A stretch of DNA of 64,000 nt from Lachnospiraceae bacterium (GCA_902363835.1 CABJBM010000010.1:124001-188000); one strand, 5' to 3'. Positions 25,973 through 35,215 are shown, counted from the first letter of the stretch. The notes: a model not told the origin generated them from the letters alone. Numbers and translations are program-made.

Positions 25973-27565
25973 ATGGATAGTAAGATGTTTTGTTTTCAGT
26001 GTGAGCAGACGGCAGGCTGCAGCGGCTGTACCGGCAGCGCAGGAGTGTGCGGCAAATCCGCCAGCACTGCGAATTTACAGGATGAACTGACAGGCGCTCT
26101 GATTGGCCTGGCAAAAGCCTGCGGCAATAATACCCGTTTGGAGACTACTACGAGAATTCTTGTGGAAGGGCTGTTTACCACCATTACAAACGTAAATTTC
26201 AATGATGAAGTTTTAATAGAAATGATCGCAAGGGTACGGGAAGAAAAGGAAAAAATCGTGCCGGATTGCAGCAAGTGCACTTCTGTGTGCGGAAATACTT
26301 CTGATTATGATATGAAGGAAATCTGGGATACAGACGAGGACATCCGTTCCTTAAAGTCCCTGATTTTATTCGGACTGAGGGGCGTTGCGGCTTATGCTTA
26401 TCATGCCATGGTCCTTGGATATGAAGACGAGGATGTCAATGATTTCTTCTATAAGGCGCTTTCAGTCATCAGCTATGACTTATCCATGGAGCAGCTGCTT
26501 CCGATTGTCCTTGAAGTAGGAGAAATCAATTTAAAATGCATGGAACTGCTGGATAAAGCAAATACTACTGCATTTGGAACTCCAAAGCCCACCAGTGTGC
26601 CTCTTACCATTGAAAAAGGCCCGTTTATCGTCATCACGGGACATGATTTATATGATTTAAAGCAGCTCCTTGAGCAGACAAAGGATAAGGGAATCAATAT
26701 CTACACCCATGGAGAAATGCTTCCTGCCCATGGCTATCCGGAATTAAAGAAATATCCTCATTTAAAAGGGAATTTCGGAACCGCCTGGCAGAACCAGCAA
26801 AAAGAATTTGATGAACTTCCGGCTCCTATCCTCTTCACCACAAACTGCCTTATGCCTGTGAAGAAAAGCTATGCTGACCGTGTATTTACCACAGAAGTGG
26901 TTTCCTATCCGGAGATGGTTCACATAGGAGATGACAAAGACTTTACCCCTGTCATTGAAAAGGCACTGGAGCTTGGCGGATATGAGGAAGACCGGGAAAT
27001 GACAGGAATTAACGGCGGCAAGGAAGTTATGACAGGATTTTCCCATGGAACCGTATTGGGAGTTGCGGATCAGGTCATTGATGCAGTAAAACAGGGAGCC
27101 ATCAGCCACTTCTTCTTAGTAGGCGGCTGTGACGGTGCCAAGACAGGAAGAAATTATTATACTGAATTTGTAAAGCAAAGCCCTGAGGATTCCATCATCT
27201 TAACTCTGGCCTGCGGAAAGTTCCGTTTCAATGACCTTGACCTTGGAACCATTGGAGGGCTTCCAAGAATCATGGATATGGGACAGTGTAATGATGCATT
27301 CAGTGCCATCAAGGTAGCGGTGGCTCTGGCAGAAGCCTTTGGATGCGGGGTGAATGAGCTTCCATTGTCCATGGTATTATCCTGGTATGAGCAGAAAGCA
27401 GTATGCATTCTCCTTACCCTGCTGCACCTTGGAATCAAGAACATTTACTTAGGGCCATCCTTGCCTGCGTTCTTATCACCGAATGTATTAAATTTCCTTG
27501 TTGAAAACTATGGAATATCACCGATCAGCACACCGGAAGAGGATTTAAAGAAAATTCTTGGATAA
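25973..27565 (+). CDS. hcp: Hydroxylamine reductase (hybrid-cluster protein)
   Basis: About 530 residues. The N-terminal Cys motif MFCFQCEQTAGCSGCTG supplies the 4Fe-4S cluster; the hybrid cluster ligands are spread through FLVGGCDGAK, LACGKFRF and the C-terminal half, as in clostridial Hcp. The protein reduces hydroxylamine and/or nitric oxide and protects from nitrosative stress. ATG at 25973 is preferred over the TTG at 25961, which directly abuts the GAAAGG sequence. It lies between the cupin and DUF1858 genes in an operon controlled by a Crp/Fnr-type site. Confidence 0.93.
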   Translation: MDSKMFCFQCEQTAGCSGCTGSAGVCGKSASTANLQDELTGALIGLAKACGNNTRLETTTRILVEGLFTTITNVNFNDEVLIEMIARVREEKEKIVPDCSKCTSVCGNTSDYDMKEIWDTDEDIRSLKSLILFGLRGVAAYAYHAMVLGYEDEDVNDFFYKALSVISYDLSMEQLLPIVLEVGEINLKCMELLDKANTTAFGTPKPTSVPLTIEKGPFIVITGHDLYDLKQLLEQTKDKGINIYTHGEMLPAHGYPELKKYPHLKGNFGTAWQNQQKEFDELPAPILFTTNCLMPVKKSYADRVFTTEVVSYPEMVHIGDDKDFTPVIEKALELGGYEEDREMTGINGGKEVMTGFSHGTVLGVADQVIDAVKQGAISHFFLVGGCDGAKTGRNYYTEFVKQSPEDSIILTLACGKFRFNDLDLGTIGGLPRIMDMGQCNDAFSAIKVAVALAEAFGCGVNELPLSMVLSWYEQKAVCILLTLLHLGIKNIYLGPSLPAFLSPNVLNFLVENYGISPISTPEEDLKKILG

Positions 27566-27602
27566 TAATAAATAATAAATGATAAATCAGGAGGAAAATC
27601 AT

Positions 27603-27785
27603 ATGATAACGAAAGAAATGTATATCGGAGAAATTTTAAGAAGCAATCCAAAGGCAGCGGAGATTTTAATGAGCTGCGGCATGCACTGTCTGGGATGTCC
27701 GTCATCCCAGATGGAATCCTTAGAGGATGCATGTATGGTTCACGGGCTTGATACAGACTCAGTGCTGGACAAGCTGAACCAGTAA
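27603..27785 (+). CDS. DUF1858 (hybrid-cluster-associated) protein
   Basis: 60 residues from ATG 27603 (AGGAGG upstream). [20 protein letters not shown] is nearly the same as in the lon-linked paralogue at 15458-15661, with CxxC plus a third Cys. The family was named for its association with the hybrid-cluster (prismane) protein, which is encoded immediately upstream. A disulfide or electron-transfer role for Hcp is plausible. Confidence 0.88.
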   Translation: MITKEMYIGEILRSNPKAAEILMSCGMHCLGCPSSQMESLEDACMVHGLDTDSVLDKLNQ

Positions 27786-27801
27786 AGGAAAGAGGTGTAA
27801 A

Positions 27802-28410
27802 ATGAGTGCCTTTTTAGGACCAATCCACATTTGGTTATTCAACAAAATAAAATTTCAGGATGGAATGACTGACGCAATTTTAGATTTTGCTGAAGCAAAT
27901 GGCTACAGCAAAGACTTAAGAACCAGAACTGACAGCAGATACGGAGTTCTTGAAAAAGGAAATTTAGAGGATATGATTGATACGGGAAATATCCATGGCT
28001 GGCTGCAGGAAAAGGTGAGCCTGGTGGAAAACAGACTGGCTTATGTTGTCACCGAGCTGACAGAACCGGATCAGGAAAGATTGTCTCATATCACTGATGC
28101 TGTCCTGGAATTTGGAAAAAGAAATTCCGCGGATAAAAATATCGGGGTCCGCAAAGGCTATGATTATCTGGAAAGCACCCTGCTTAACGGCATGCCCTGT
28201 GACAGAGTGAACGAGCTGGTTAAAGAAACGGAAGACAAACTGGTATGGAGACAGACCCAGGATATTCATGGGGCTTATTGGAACATGATCCATGGAAATG
28301 CAGCACATTATTATGCCTTAAGAGAATCTCTGATAAAAGGAATGTTTGAGGATTCTGATATAGAATTTCATCAGATTGAGGACCAGGTATACGAATTGAG
28401 GAGGCGCTAA
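27802..28410 (+). CDS. Unrecognised protein in the nitrosative-stress operon
   Basis: 202 residues, soluble and mainly helical, starting MSAFLGPIHIWLFNKIKFQD. It contains several His residues (IHIW, IHGWL, DIHGAYW, IHGNAAHYY) and one Cys (GMPCDRV), which could bind metal or haem. I do not recognise a named family. It starts 16 bp after the DUF1858 stop and its stop overlaps the hemerythrin start, so it is part of the hcp operon and probably works in NO or oxygen defence. That is inferred from context only. Confidence 0.7.
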   Translation: MSAFLGPIHIWLFNKIKFQDGMTDAILDFAEANGYSKDLRTRTDSRYGVLEKGNLEDMIDTGNIHGWLQEKVSLVENRLAYVVTELTEPDQERLSHITDAVLEFGKRNSADKNIGVRKGYDYLESTLLNGMPCDRVNELVKETEDKLVWRQTQDIHGAYWNMIHGNAAHYYALRESLIKGMFEDSDIEFHQIEDQVYELRRR

Positions 28411-28958
28411 TGTACGGAATCGATATTTTAATGAAAGAGCATGAAAACATTCTGGTTTTTACCGGCTTTTTAAGAAGCATCAGCTCCGATATTCTGGAAG
28501 GGAAACCAGTGGATGCCCCACTGCTGCGGGAATGCCTTGAATTTGCAAGAAATTACGCGGATAAGCATCATCACGGAAAGGAAGAAAAGATCCTGTTCCG
28601 GATTATGATGGAAAATATGGGGCCTGTTGCGGAAAAGCTTATCAGGAATGGCATGCTTGTGGAACACGATCTGGGAAGATTATACCTTTCTGAGCTGGAA
28701 AAAGCCATTGATGAATATGAGAAAAATCCTGGAACAGAGCCAAAGCTGGATATTATCTCCAATGCGGTTGGCTATGGCGCCTTATTAAAGCGCCATATTG
28801 AAAAAGAAGATGAGGCCGCCTATTCATTTGCAGTACGGGCGCTGGCAGAAGATAAGCTGAAAGCCGTGGATGATGAAACGGAATCATTTGAAAGACAGGC
28901 AAAGGATCAGGGCGTGCAGGATAAGTACGAATCCTGGATCCGCGAAAAAACAAGGTAA
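28410..28958 (+). CDS. Hemerythrin-domain protein
   Basis: 182 residues. A four-helix bundle with spaced metal ligands: MKEHENI, DKHHHGKEE, VEHDLGR and KRHIEKEDEAAY, the hemerythrin HHE pattern. It binds a di-iron centre and may bind oxygen or NO, or act in iron-centre repair. Its start codon overlaps the previous stop. It is the last gene of the hcp operon, followed by a GC-rich inverted repeat and an intrinsic terminator. Confidence 0.88.
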   Translation: MYGIDILMKEHENILVFTGFLRSISSDILEGKPVDAPLLRECLEFARNYADKHHHGKEEKILFRIMMENMGPVAEKLIRNGMLVEHDLGRLYLSELEKAIDEYEKNPGTEPKLDIISNAVGYGALLKRHIEKEDEAAYSFAVRALAEDKLKAVDDETESFERQAKDQGVQDKYESWIREKTR

Positions 28959-28963
28959 CAATG

Positions 28964-28998
28964 AAGGGACGGCTTAAAGGGGAAATAGGCCGTCCCTT
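28964..28998 (+). repeat. GC-rich inverted repeat after the hemerythrin gene
   Basis: AAGGGACGGC pairs with GCCGTCCCTT. There is no T-tract, so this may be a weak terminator or a 3' stabilising hairpin. Confidence 0.45.
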
Positions 28999-29015
28999 CT
29001 GTTACAGGAAAGCTG

Positions 29016-29053
29016 GAGACTGTACACGGATTGCTTCGTGTTACAGTCTTTTT
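29016..29053 (+). terminator. Intrinsic terminator of the hcp operon
   Basis: AGACTGTA-CACG pairs with CGTG-TTACAGTCT and is followed by a T-run. Confidence 0.8.
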
Positions 29054-29205
29054 TTCTATATAAAACCGTAAAAATGGGCAGGCTATTTTTAAATTCTCAC
29101 GTATAAAGAAAGCATAAAGATTTGCTAATATTAGTTATCATTTTGTAAAATGGCTTTACATTGTTATCATTTTTTTTTATACTTTTTTAGAAAGGTGTGG
29201 TAATA

Positions 29206-29844
29206 ATGATAGGAAAACGCATTAGAGCTCTTCGTGAGGAGAGGCATTTGAGCCAGGAGAAGCTTGCAGCGGATCTTGGGGTCAGCAGAATGACGGTCAA
29301 CAACTATGAAAATGAGAAGCGGGCGCCGGATATTGATTTTACCGGACATTTGGCAGACTACTTCGGAGTGACTGTGGGATTTTTAATGGGAGCGACTGAG
29401 TATCGTTACAAGCAGGATGAAATTGTTTCTTTAAAAAGATCCGAAACTCTTTACCGTATTATGGAGAAGCTTCCCCAGCCGGAGGTACAGGAGATGACCT
29501 CTTCTCTGATTGAGACCCTGGAAAAGTCCGTAGAGCTGGATATGACTGATGAGATTGTACAGGTGATAAATCTATTCTGTGTACAGGTTCGCAGGATCTT
29601 ATACGGGTATGAAAATTTAAAGAGCGACATTGCAGTCCCGGTTAAGGAGCTGAAGGAGCTGTCGGTCCCGGAAGAGCGTATCAGGCAGGTGATTCATGAT
29701 AAGCCAAGGGTCGTTTATGATGCCGCATTCCAGTCCGTCAAGCAGATCACCCAGGAGGTGGACCGCTGCGCAGAAACCATGGAGCGGAGACTGGAAAAGC
29801 TTCTGGAAGAGAAGCTAAAGGAACCAGTGAATGAAAAAAATTAA
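29206..29844 (+). CDS. XRE-family regulator upstream of a P-type ATPase
   Basis: 212 residues from ATG 29206 (AAAGG upstream; an in-frame GTG lies 9 bp earlier). XRE domain at residues 1-60 (IRALREERHLSQEKLAADLG, then VSRMTVNNYENEKRAPD). The C-terminal 140 residues are helical and charged, rich in Glu and Lys, without a recognised domain. It ends 19 bp before the P-type ATPase, so it probably regulates that transporter in the same transcript. Confidence 0.85.
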   Translation: MIGKRIRALREERHLSQEKLAADLGVSRMTVNNYENEKRAPDIDFTGHLADYFGVTVGFLMGATEYRYKQDEIVSLKRSETLYRIMEKLPQPEVQEMTSSLIETLEKSVELDMTDEIVQVINLFCVQVRRILYGYENLKSDIAVPVKELKELSVPEERIRQVIHDKPRVVYDAAFQSVKQITQEVDRCAETMERRLEKLLEEKLKEPVNEKN

Positions 29845-29863
29845 TTGAAAGGAGGATGATGAA

Positions 29864-32563
29864 ATGGAAAATTGGTATATGGCGGGCACAGCTGAGACAA
29901 TTGAGAATTTTGACACAAACGAAAATACTGGATTAACAGAGCAAGAGGTGGTAAACCGACAAGGCAGATATGGGAAAAATGAGTTTGCAAGTCAGGAAAA
30001 AACCAGCCTTGTGAAAGAAATCCTCCACCAGCTTAAAGATATTTCAACTATAATCCTGCTTTTGGCTGCTTTGCTGTCCTTGGGAATGGCATTGCGGGAA
30101 GGCCATGGCTTTATAGAGCCGGTTGTAATCGTATCCATTGTAATCTTAAATCTAATACTGGCAATTACCCAGGAGCATGGCGCTGAAAAAGCCCTGGAGG
30201 CATTGTCAAGCCTAAACTCCCCCAACTGTATTGTTCTGCGGGAGGGCATCCAAAAGGAGATGGATACCAGTGAATTGGTTCCGGGTGATATCATTCTTCT
30301 TCACTTAGGAAGCATTGTTCCTGCTGACGCACGATTGATTTCCAGCACCAATTTGCAGGTGGATGAGTCGGCGCTTACAGGAGAGAGTGAGCCATCGGAA
30401 AAAGATGCAAATATTCTGCTCCAGGGAAGTGTTCCCCTGGGGGATCAGCTTAACATGGTATTCTCCAGCTGCCACGTAACCTCCGGACATGGAGCAGCTG
30501 TTGTTACTGCTACCGGAATGCAGACAGAAATGGGGAAAATCGCAGGATACTTAAACAACTCACAGAAAATAAAAACACCGTTACAGCAACGTCTGGAGCG
30601 CATTGCAAAGTCCATCAGCATGGTGGCTGTCATAGCAGCCGTATTGCTCTTTGCCATCGGTCTTTTGCAGGGCGAGTCTTTTTGGTCAATGGTTATGCTT
30701 GCTGCCACCCTGGCTGTAGCAGCCGTACCGGAAACCTTAAATCTGATTGTAACCTTATCCCTTTCCCAGGGTGTTAAAAATATGGTAAATAGAAATGCCC
30801 TGATCCGTAAGCTGTCTGCAGTGGAGACCCTTGGAAATACTTCGGTTATCTGCTCAGATAAGACCGGAACACTGACGCAGAACCAGATGGCCATTGAAAA
30901 GCTTTGGATTCCCGGAGATGAGCCTTTTAAGGCCGGAGATGAATTTGCAGGGGATCAGACAGAGCTTCTGACTCTGTTTGCCCTGGCAAGCAACGCATCT
31001 GTCCAGGAAGAGGAGGCTGGTACCTTAACCATCATTGGAAATCCTACGGAGAAAGCCATCCTGCGCCTTCTGTATGAAAAGGGCTTATCCCAAGAACGTA
31101 TTTCCCAACAATACCGCATTGCAGGCGAAATCCCTTTTTCCTCAGAACGTAAGATGATGACCATTGTTTTGGAGGCTTCCTCAGGAGAATATTTAATTCT
31201 TACGAAAGGTGCTCTTGACCGGCTGCCTCTCAAGGCATTTGATGAGGAAACAAAAAAAGAGGTTGACAGCGTTCATAAGCTTTTTGCCGGAGAAGCACTT
31301 CGTGTCCTTGCCCTTGGAATCCGGCATACCAATGAGTTTCCTTCCATGGAAAAGCCGGAGGAAATTGAACGGGATCTGGAATTATGCGGGCTTATCGGCT
31401 TAATTGACCCGGCCCGTCCGGAAGCTGCCCAGGCGGTAGAAAAGGCAAAGATGGCAGGAATCCGTACCATTATGATTACCGGTGACCATGCGGCAACAGC
31501 AAGTGCGATTGCGAAAAATATTGGTATTCTCGGTGAAAATGAAAAGGTTCTTACCGGACAGCAGCTAAAAGATATGTCTGATGAAGAGCTTTGCAGGAAT
31601 ATCTCCCATTACTCTGTTTATGCCCGGGTTTCTCCTGAGGATAAGATCCGCATTGTTGAAGCATGGCAGGAAAACGGAGAGGTTGTTTCCATGACCGGAG
31701 ACGGTGTCAATGATACACCGGCATTGAAGGCGGCAGACGTGGGAATCTCTATGGGGCAAAGCGGAACAGAGGTGGCAAAAAGTGCTTCTGATATGATTTT
31801 AACAGATGACAACTTTGCTACAATTATTGATGCGATCACAGAAGGAAGAAATGTTTATTCAAATATCAGAAAGACCATTTACTTTCTTCTGGTATGTAAT
31901 ATTTCGGAAATTGTCATTATGCTGGTTGCCCAGTTAAGAGGCTGGGGTATCCCTGTAACACCTATTATGCTGCTGCTTGTCAATGTGCTGGGTGACGGTA
32001 TTCCCGGACTTTGTTTATCCCGGGAAACTTCTGATCCGCGTCTTATGAACCGGGAGCCAATCCGCAGAGAGGAAGGCTTTTTAAGCGGAGGTCTCCTTAC
32101 TGTAATTATACAGCAGACCATTGCATGTTCGGTTGTGGTTCTGATTGGATATTACATCGGTACGTTTAAGGCTTTGCCGGGAATGGCGGACCCCTCTCCT
32201 GTAATCGGGCAGACCGTTGCCTTTCTGGTTTTGGGCTGGACCTCTATCCTTCATTTATTTACAGTCCGCAGCAGAAAGTCCATTTTCAAGCGGGCAATTA
32301 TGGATAATCCGCCGGTATTATACAGTACCGTAGCCATGATTGGAGTATTCAGTCTCCTTGTGGCATTCCCTCCCATTGGAAAAATCTTTGGTTTAACTGC
32401 CATAGGCACGTATCACTGGCTGCTTGCAATTGGTCTTTCCTTAATACCGACGGCAGTAGCTGAAATTGGGAAACTCATTGATGACCAGACAAATATTCGG
32501 GAGATGCGGGAACATCGGAATCGTTTGATCCGTCACCGGATAAAAATGGATGATAATTTTTAA
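29864..32563 (+). CDS. P-type cation-transporting ATPase (P2-type, Ca2+-ATPase-like)
   Basis: 899 residues. N-terminal cation ATPase domain, TGES (near 172), phosphorylation motif SDKTGTLTQN (near 331), TGDHAATASAIAK, TGDGVNDTPALKAADVGISM, and about ten membrane helices. Overall layout is that of P2A/P2B calcium pumps. The fourth membrane helix reads AVPETLNLIVT instead of the usual PEGLPAV, so ion choice may differ. The C-terminal region has NVLGDGIPGLCLSRE where calcium pumps have NLVTDGLPALALG. It pumps a cation out of the cytosol; calcium is likely but not assured. Start supported by AGGAGG. Confidence 0.9.
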   Translation: MENWYMAGTAETIENFDTNENTGLTEQEVVNRQGRYGKNEFASQEKTSLVKEILHQLKDISTIILLLAALLSLGMALREGHGFIEPVVIVSIVILNLILAITQEHGAEKALEALSSLNSPNCIVLREGIQKEMDTSELVPGDIILLHLGSIVPADARLISSTNLQVDESALTGESEPSEKDANILLQGSVPLGDQLNMVFSSCHVTSGHGAAVVTATGMQTEMGKIAGYLNNSQKIKTPLQQRLERIAKSISMVAVIAAVLLFAIGLLQGESFWSMVMLAATLAVAAVPETLNLIVTLSLSQGVKNMVNRNALIRKLSAVETLGNTSVICSDKTGTLTQNQMAIEKLWIPGDEPFKAGDEFAGDQTELLTLFALASNASVQEEEAGTLTIIGNPTEKAILRLLYEKGLSQERISQQYRIAGEIPFSSERKMMTIVLEASSGEYLILTKGALDRLPLKAFDEETKKEVDSVHKLFAGEALRVLALGIRHTNEFPSMEKPEEIERDLELCGLIGLIDPARPEAAQAVEKAKMAGIRTIMITGDHAATASAIAKNIGILGENEKVLTGQQLKDMSDEELCRNISHYSVYARVSPEDKIRIVEAWQENGEVVSMTGDGVNDTPALKAADVGISMGQSGTEVAKSASDMILTDDNFATIIDAITEGRNVYSNIRKTIYFLLVCNISEIVIMLVAQLRGWGIPVTPIMLLLVNVLGDGIPGLCLSRETSDPRLMNREPIRREEGFLSGGLLTVIIQQTIACSVVVLIGYYIGTFKALPGMADPSPVIGQTVAFLVLGWTSILHLFTVRSRKSIFKRAIMDNPPVLYSTVAMIGVFSLLVAFPPIGKIFGLTAIGTYHWLLAIGLSLIPTAVAEIGKLIDDQTNIREMREHRNRLIRHRIKMDDNF

Positions 32564-32640
32564 TTTTATTCTTTAAAAGAGAGAGGTTTTAATTTTCCCT
32601 TCTGGTAAATCCGGAATAGAATGGAATTTAAAGGTGCAAA

Positions 32641-32686
32641 AAGGAGCCGGGCAGCCGCTGATTATATTCAGCTGCTGCCCGGCTCC
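32641..32686. terminator. Strong hairpin after the P-type ATPase
   Basis: AGGAGCCGGGCAGC pairs with GCTGCCCGGCTCCT. The plus-strand tail is poor in T; the minus-strand tail has TTTT. Probably ends the ATPase transcript. Confidence 0.6.
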
Positions 32687-32801
32687 TTCATGATAATATA
32701 AAAATTTATTGCTCAAATAAACATTTGGAAGTATAATAATTTGAAGTGCATTTTTTATTCCTACTAAATAGATAGAAAATTAAAGAAAGAGGTAGAATCG
32801 A

Positions 32802-33560
32802 TTGTTAAACCAGTTTTCAAGAACCCAGTTATTATTGGGTGAAGGTGCCATGGAAAAATTAATGGATGCAAAGGTTGCAGTATTTGGCATCGGCGGTGTG
32901 GGCGGATATGTGGTAGAAGCCCTGGTAAGAAGCGGAGTCCGTTCCTTTGTGCTAGTTGATGATGATAAAGTTTGTCTTACCAATTTAAACAGGCAGCTCA
33001 TAGCTACCAGGAAAACCGTAGGCAAATATAAAGTGGAAGTGATGAAGGACAGAATATTGGAAATCAATCCCGATGCAAAAGTGGAAATGCACCAGTGCTT
33101 CTACTTGCCGGAAAACGCGGATGATTTTGATTTTAAAGAATATGATTATGTGGTGGACGCGGTGGATACCGTAACCGCAAAGCTTGAACTGATCATGCGG
33201 GCAAAAGAGGCAGGTGTGCCTGTCATCAGCTGCATGGGCGCAGGAAATAAGCTGGATCCTACAAAATTTTTAGTGGCGGATATTTATAAGACGACCATGT
33301 GTCCTCTTGCAAAGGTCATGCGCAGGGAGTTAAAGAAAAGGGGCGTAAAAAAGCTTAAAGTGGTCTACTCCACAGAAAAGCCCACAAGGCCTTTGGAAGA
33401 CATGTCCATCAGCTGCAGGACAAACTGCATCTGTCCGCCGGGAGCCAAGCATAAGTGCACGGAACGAAGAGATATTCCAGGCAGCGTGGCTTTTGTTCCT
33501 TCTGTGGCAGGGCTTATTATAGCCGGAGAAGTGATCAAGGACCTGGCATGGAAGGAATAA
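32802..33560 (+). CDS. tcdA: tRNA threonylcarbamoyladenosine dehydratase (TcdA/YgdL-like, ThiF family)
   Basis: 252 residues. E1-like ATP-binding fold with GIGGVGGYVVEALVRSGV (near 27) and VDDDKVCLTNLNRQ, typical of HesA/MoeB/ThiF. The length, single domain and the CRTNCICPPGAKHKC stretch match TcdA, which forms cyclic t6A37 in tRNA. The start is TTG at 32802. It precedes a TtcA-like tRNA thiolation protein, so this segment is devoted to tRNA modification. Confidence 0.85.
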   Translation: MLNQFSRTQLLLGEGAMEKLMDAKVAVFGIGGVGGYVVEALVRSGVRSFVLVDDDKVCLTNLNRQLIATRKTVGKYKVEVMKDRILEINPDAKVEMHQCFYLPENADDFDFKEYDYVVDAVDTVTAKLELIMRAKEAGVPVISCMGAGNKLDPTKFLVADIYKTTMCPLAKVMRRELKKRGVKKLKVVYSTEKPTRPLEDMSISCRTNCICPPGAKHKCTERRDIPGSVAFVPSVAGLIIAGEVIKDLAWKE

Positions 33561-33589
33561 GGGAAATGAATGGATTAGGAGGTGATCAT

Positions 33590-34759
33590 ATGTTTGATGA
33601 CGGCATGGACTGTGAGCAGGATATTTCCCTGGAACAGATGAAGCAGATGAGCCCGGAGGAATACTTGCTTGTGGATGTCAGGGAGGAGAGGGCGTACAAC
33701 CATGGATTCATACCGGGAGCAGTAAATATAGAGAAAGAAGCATTGTTAAACGGGGACAGCCCCCTTCCTAAGGATAAGAAGATCATCCTGTATTGTTTAA
33801 AGGGGATCATCAGTGAAGAAGCGGCAAAGTGTCTGGCGGAACAGGGATATGAAGCATACAATCTCCGGGGCGGTTATGGGGAATGGCTGCTTCGTGCCAT
33901 GGAAAAAGAGGACAAGGGTGACGACCGTCTGGAAAACATAGAAAAGAGCATCCGGAAGAAATTCCATAAGGAGCTGTTCAGCCGGTTTGCCAAGGCCATC
34001 AATGAGTATGAGCTGGTAAAGGAAAACGACAGGATTGCTGTCTGTATTTCAGGGGGCAAGGATTCCATGCTCATGGCAAAGCTGTTTCAGGAGTTAAGGC
34101 GGCACAATAAATTTCCTTTTGAGCTGGTTTTTCTTGTCATGGACCCGGGCTATAACGAAACCAACCGGCAGGTGATTGAAAATAATGCAAGGCTTTTAAA
34201 TATTCCCATCACAGTATTTGAGACCCAGATTTTTGATGCGGTCTATGACGTGGAAAAGTCTCCGTGCTATTTGTGCGCCAGAATGAGGCGGGGATATTTG
34301 TACAACAAGGCAAAAGAGCTGGGATGTAATAAGATTGCCCTTGGACATCATTATGATGATGTCATTGAAACAATTTTAATGGGGATGATGTACGGCGCCC
34401 AGATACAGACCATGATGCCGAAACTGCACAGCACCAATTTTGAAGGCATGGAACTCATCCGCCCCATGTATCTCATACGGGAAGATGACATTAAAGGCTG
34501 GAGGGATTACAACGGTTTGCACTTCATCCAGTGTGCCTGCCGGTTTACCGATACCTGCACAACCTGCAGGACCGACGGCAGCACAGGATCAAAGCGGGTG
34601 GAGATAAAGAACCTGATCAGGGAGTTAAAGGAGATCAACCCCTATATTGAAAGCAATATTTTTAAGAGCGTGGAAAATGTGAATTTAAATACCATAATCG
34701 CTTATAAGGAAAACGGAACAACCCATCATTTCCTTGACGGTTATGATCTGGACACATAA
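33590..34759 (+). CDS. Rhodanese-TtcA fusion: tRNA thiolation protein
   Basis: 389 residues from ATG 33590 (AGGAGGTGATC upstream; the frame continues into the previous gene). Residues 10-105 are a rhodanese domain (YLLVDVREERAYNHGFIPGA, then ILYCLKGIISEEAAKCL) with a likely persulfide Cys in YCLKG. Residues 135-389 are a PP-loop ATPase with SGGKDSM, CYLCARMRRG (CxxC) and LGHHYDDVIET, as in TtcA, which makes 2-thiocytidine32 in tRNA. The fusion would let the rhodanese domain deliver sulfur directly to the thiolase. It follows tcdA and precedes an Rrf2 regulator. Confidence 0.85.
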   Translation: MFDDGMDCEQDISLEQMKQMSPEEYLLVDVREERAYNHGFIPGAVNIEKEALLNGDSPLPKDKKIILYCLKGIISEEAAKCLAEQGYEAYNLRGGYGEWLLRAMEKEDKGDDRLENIEKSIRKKFHKELFSRFAKAINEYELVKENDRIAVCISGGKDSMLMAKLFQELRRHNKFPFELVFLVMDPGYNETNRQVIENNARLLNIPITVFETQIFDAVYDVEKSPCYLCARMRRGYLYNKAKELGCNKIALGHHYDDVIETILMGMMYGAQIQTMMPKLHSTNFEGMELIRPMYLIREDDIKGWRDYNGLHFIQCACRFTDTCTTCRTDGSTGSKRVEIKNLIRELKEINPYIESNIFKSVENVNLNTIIAYKENGTTHHFLDGYDLDT

Positions 34760-34783
34760 TAACGGATCTGGAGGCTGTGTCTT

Positions 34784-35215
34784 ATGAAAATTTCAACAAA
34801 AGGCCGCTATGCGGTCAGGCTCATGATAGACTTGGCGGAGCATAATCATGGGGAATACGTTCCTCTCATGGATATTGCAAAGAGGCAGGAAATATCGGAA
34901 AAATATTTAGAATCCATTGTTTCGGTTTTAAGTAAGACAGGTCTGCTCATTTCCCTGAGGGGAAAGGGGGGCGGCTATAAATTGGCCAGGAAGCCGGAGG
35001 ATTATACCGTTGGCAGCATTTTAAGGCTTACGGAAGGATCTCTTGCTCCGGTTTCCTGCCTGGAAGGGGAGACCAATGAATGCGGAAGGTCTTCTCATTG
35101 CCAGACACTTTCCATGTGGGAAGGATTAAATAAGCTGATCAACGATTATTTTGACGGAATAACCATAGCTGATTTGGTTTGCCAGGGTAATTATAGGGAC
35201 GATTACATCATATAA
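34784..35215 (+). CDS. Rrf2-family transcriptional regulator
   Basis: 143 residues. N-terminal winged helix (MKISTKGRYAVRLMIDLAEH, then ISEKYLESIVSVLSKTGLL) and the GKGGGYKLAR wing. Three Cys residues in CLEGETNECGRSSHC are placed like the Fe-S ligands of IscR, so it may sense Fe-S status; CymR-type cysteine regulators belong to the same family but usually lack these Cys residues. It lies 24 bp after the TtcA fusion and so may be co-transcribed. Targets unknown; the cystine genes further on are candidates. Confidence 0.88.
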   Translation: MKISTKGRYAVRLMIDLAEHNHGEYVPLMDIAKRQEISEKYLESIVSVLSKTGLLISLRGKGGGYKLARKPEDYTVGSILRLTEGSLAPVSCLEGETNECGRSSHCQTLSMWEGLNKLINDYFDGITIADLVCQGNYRDDYII

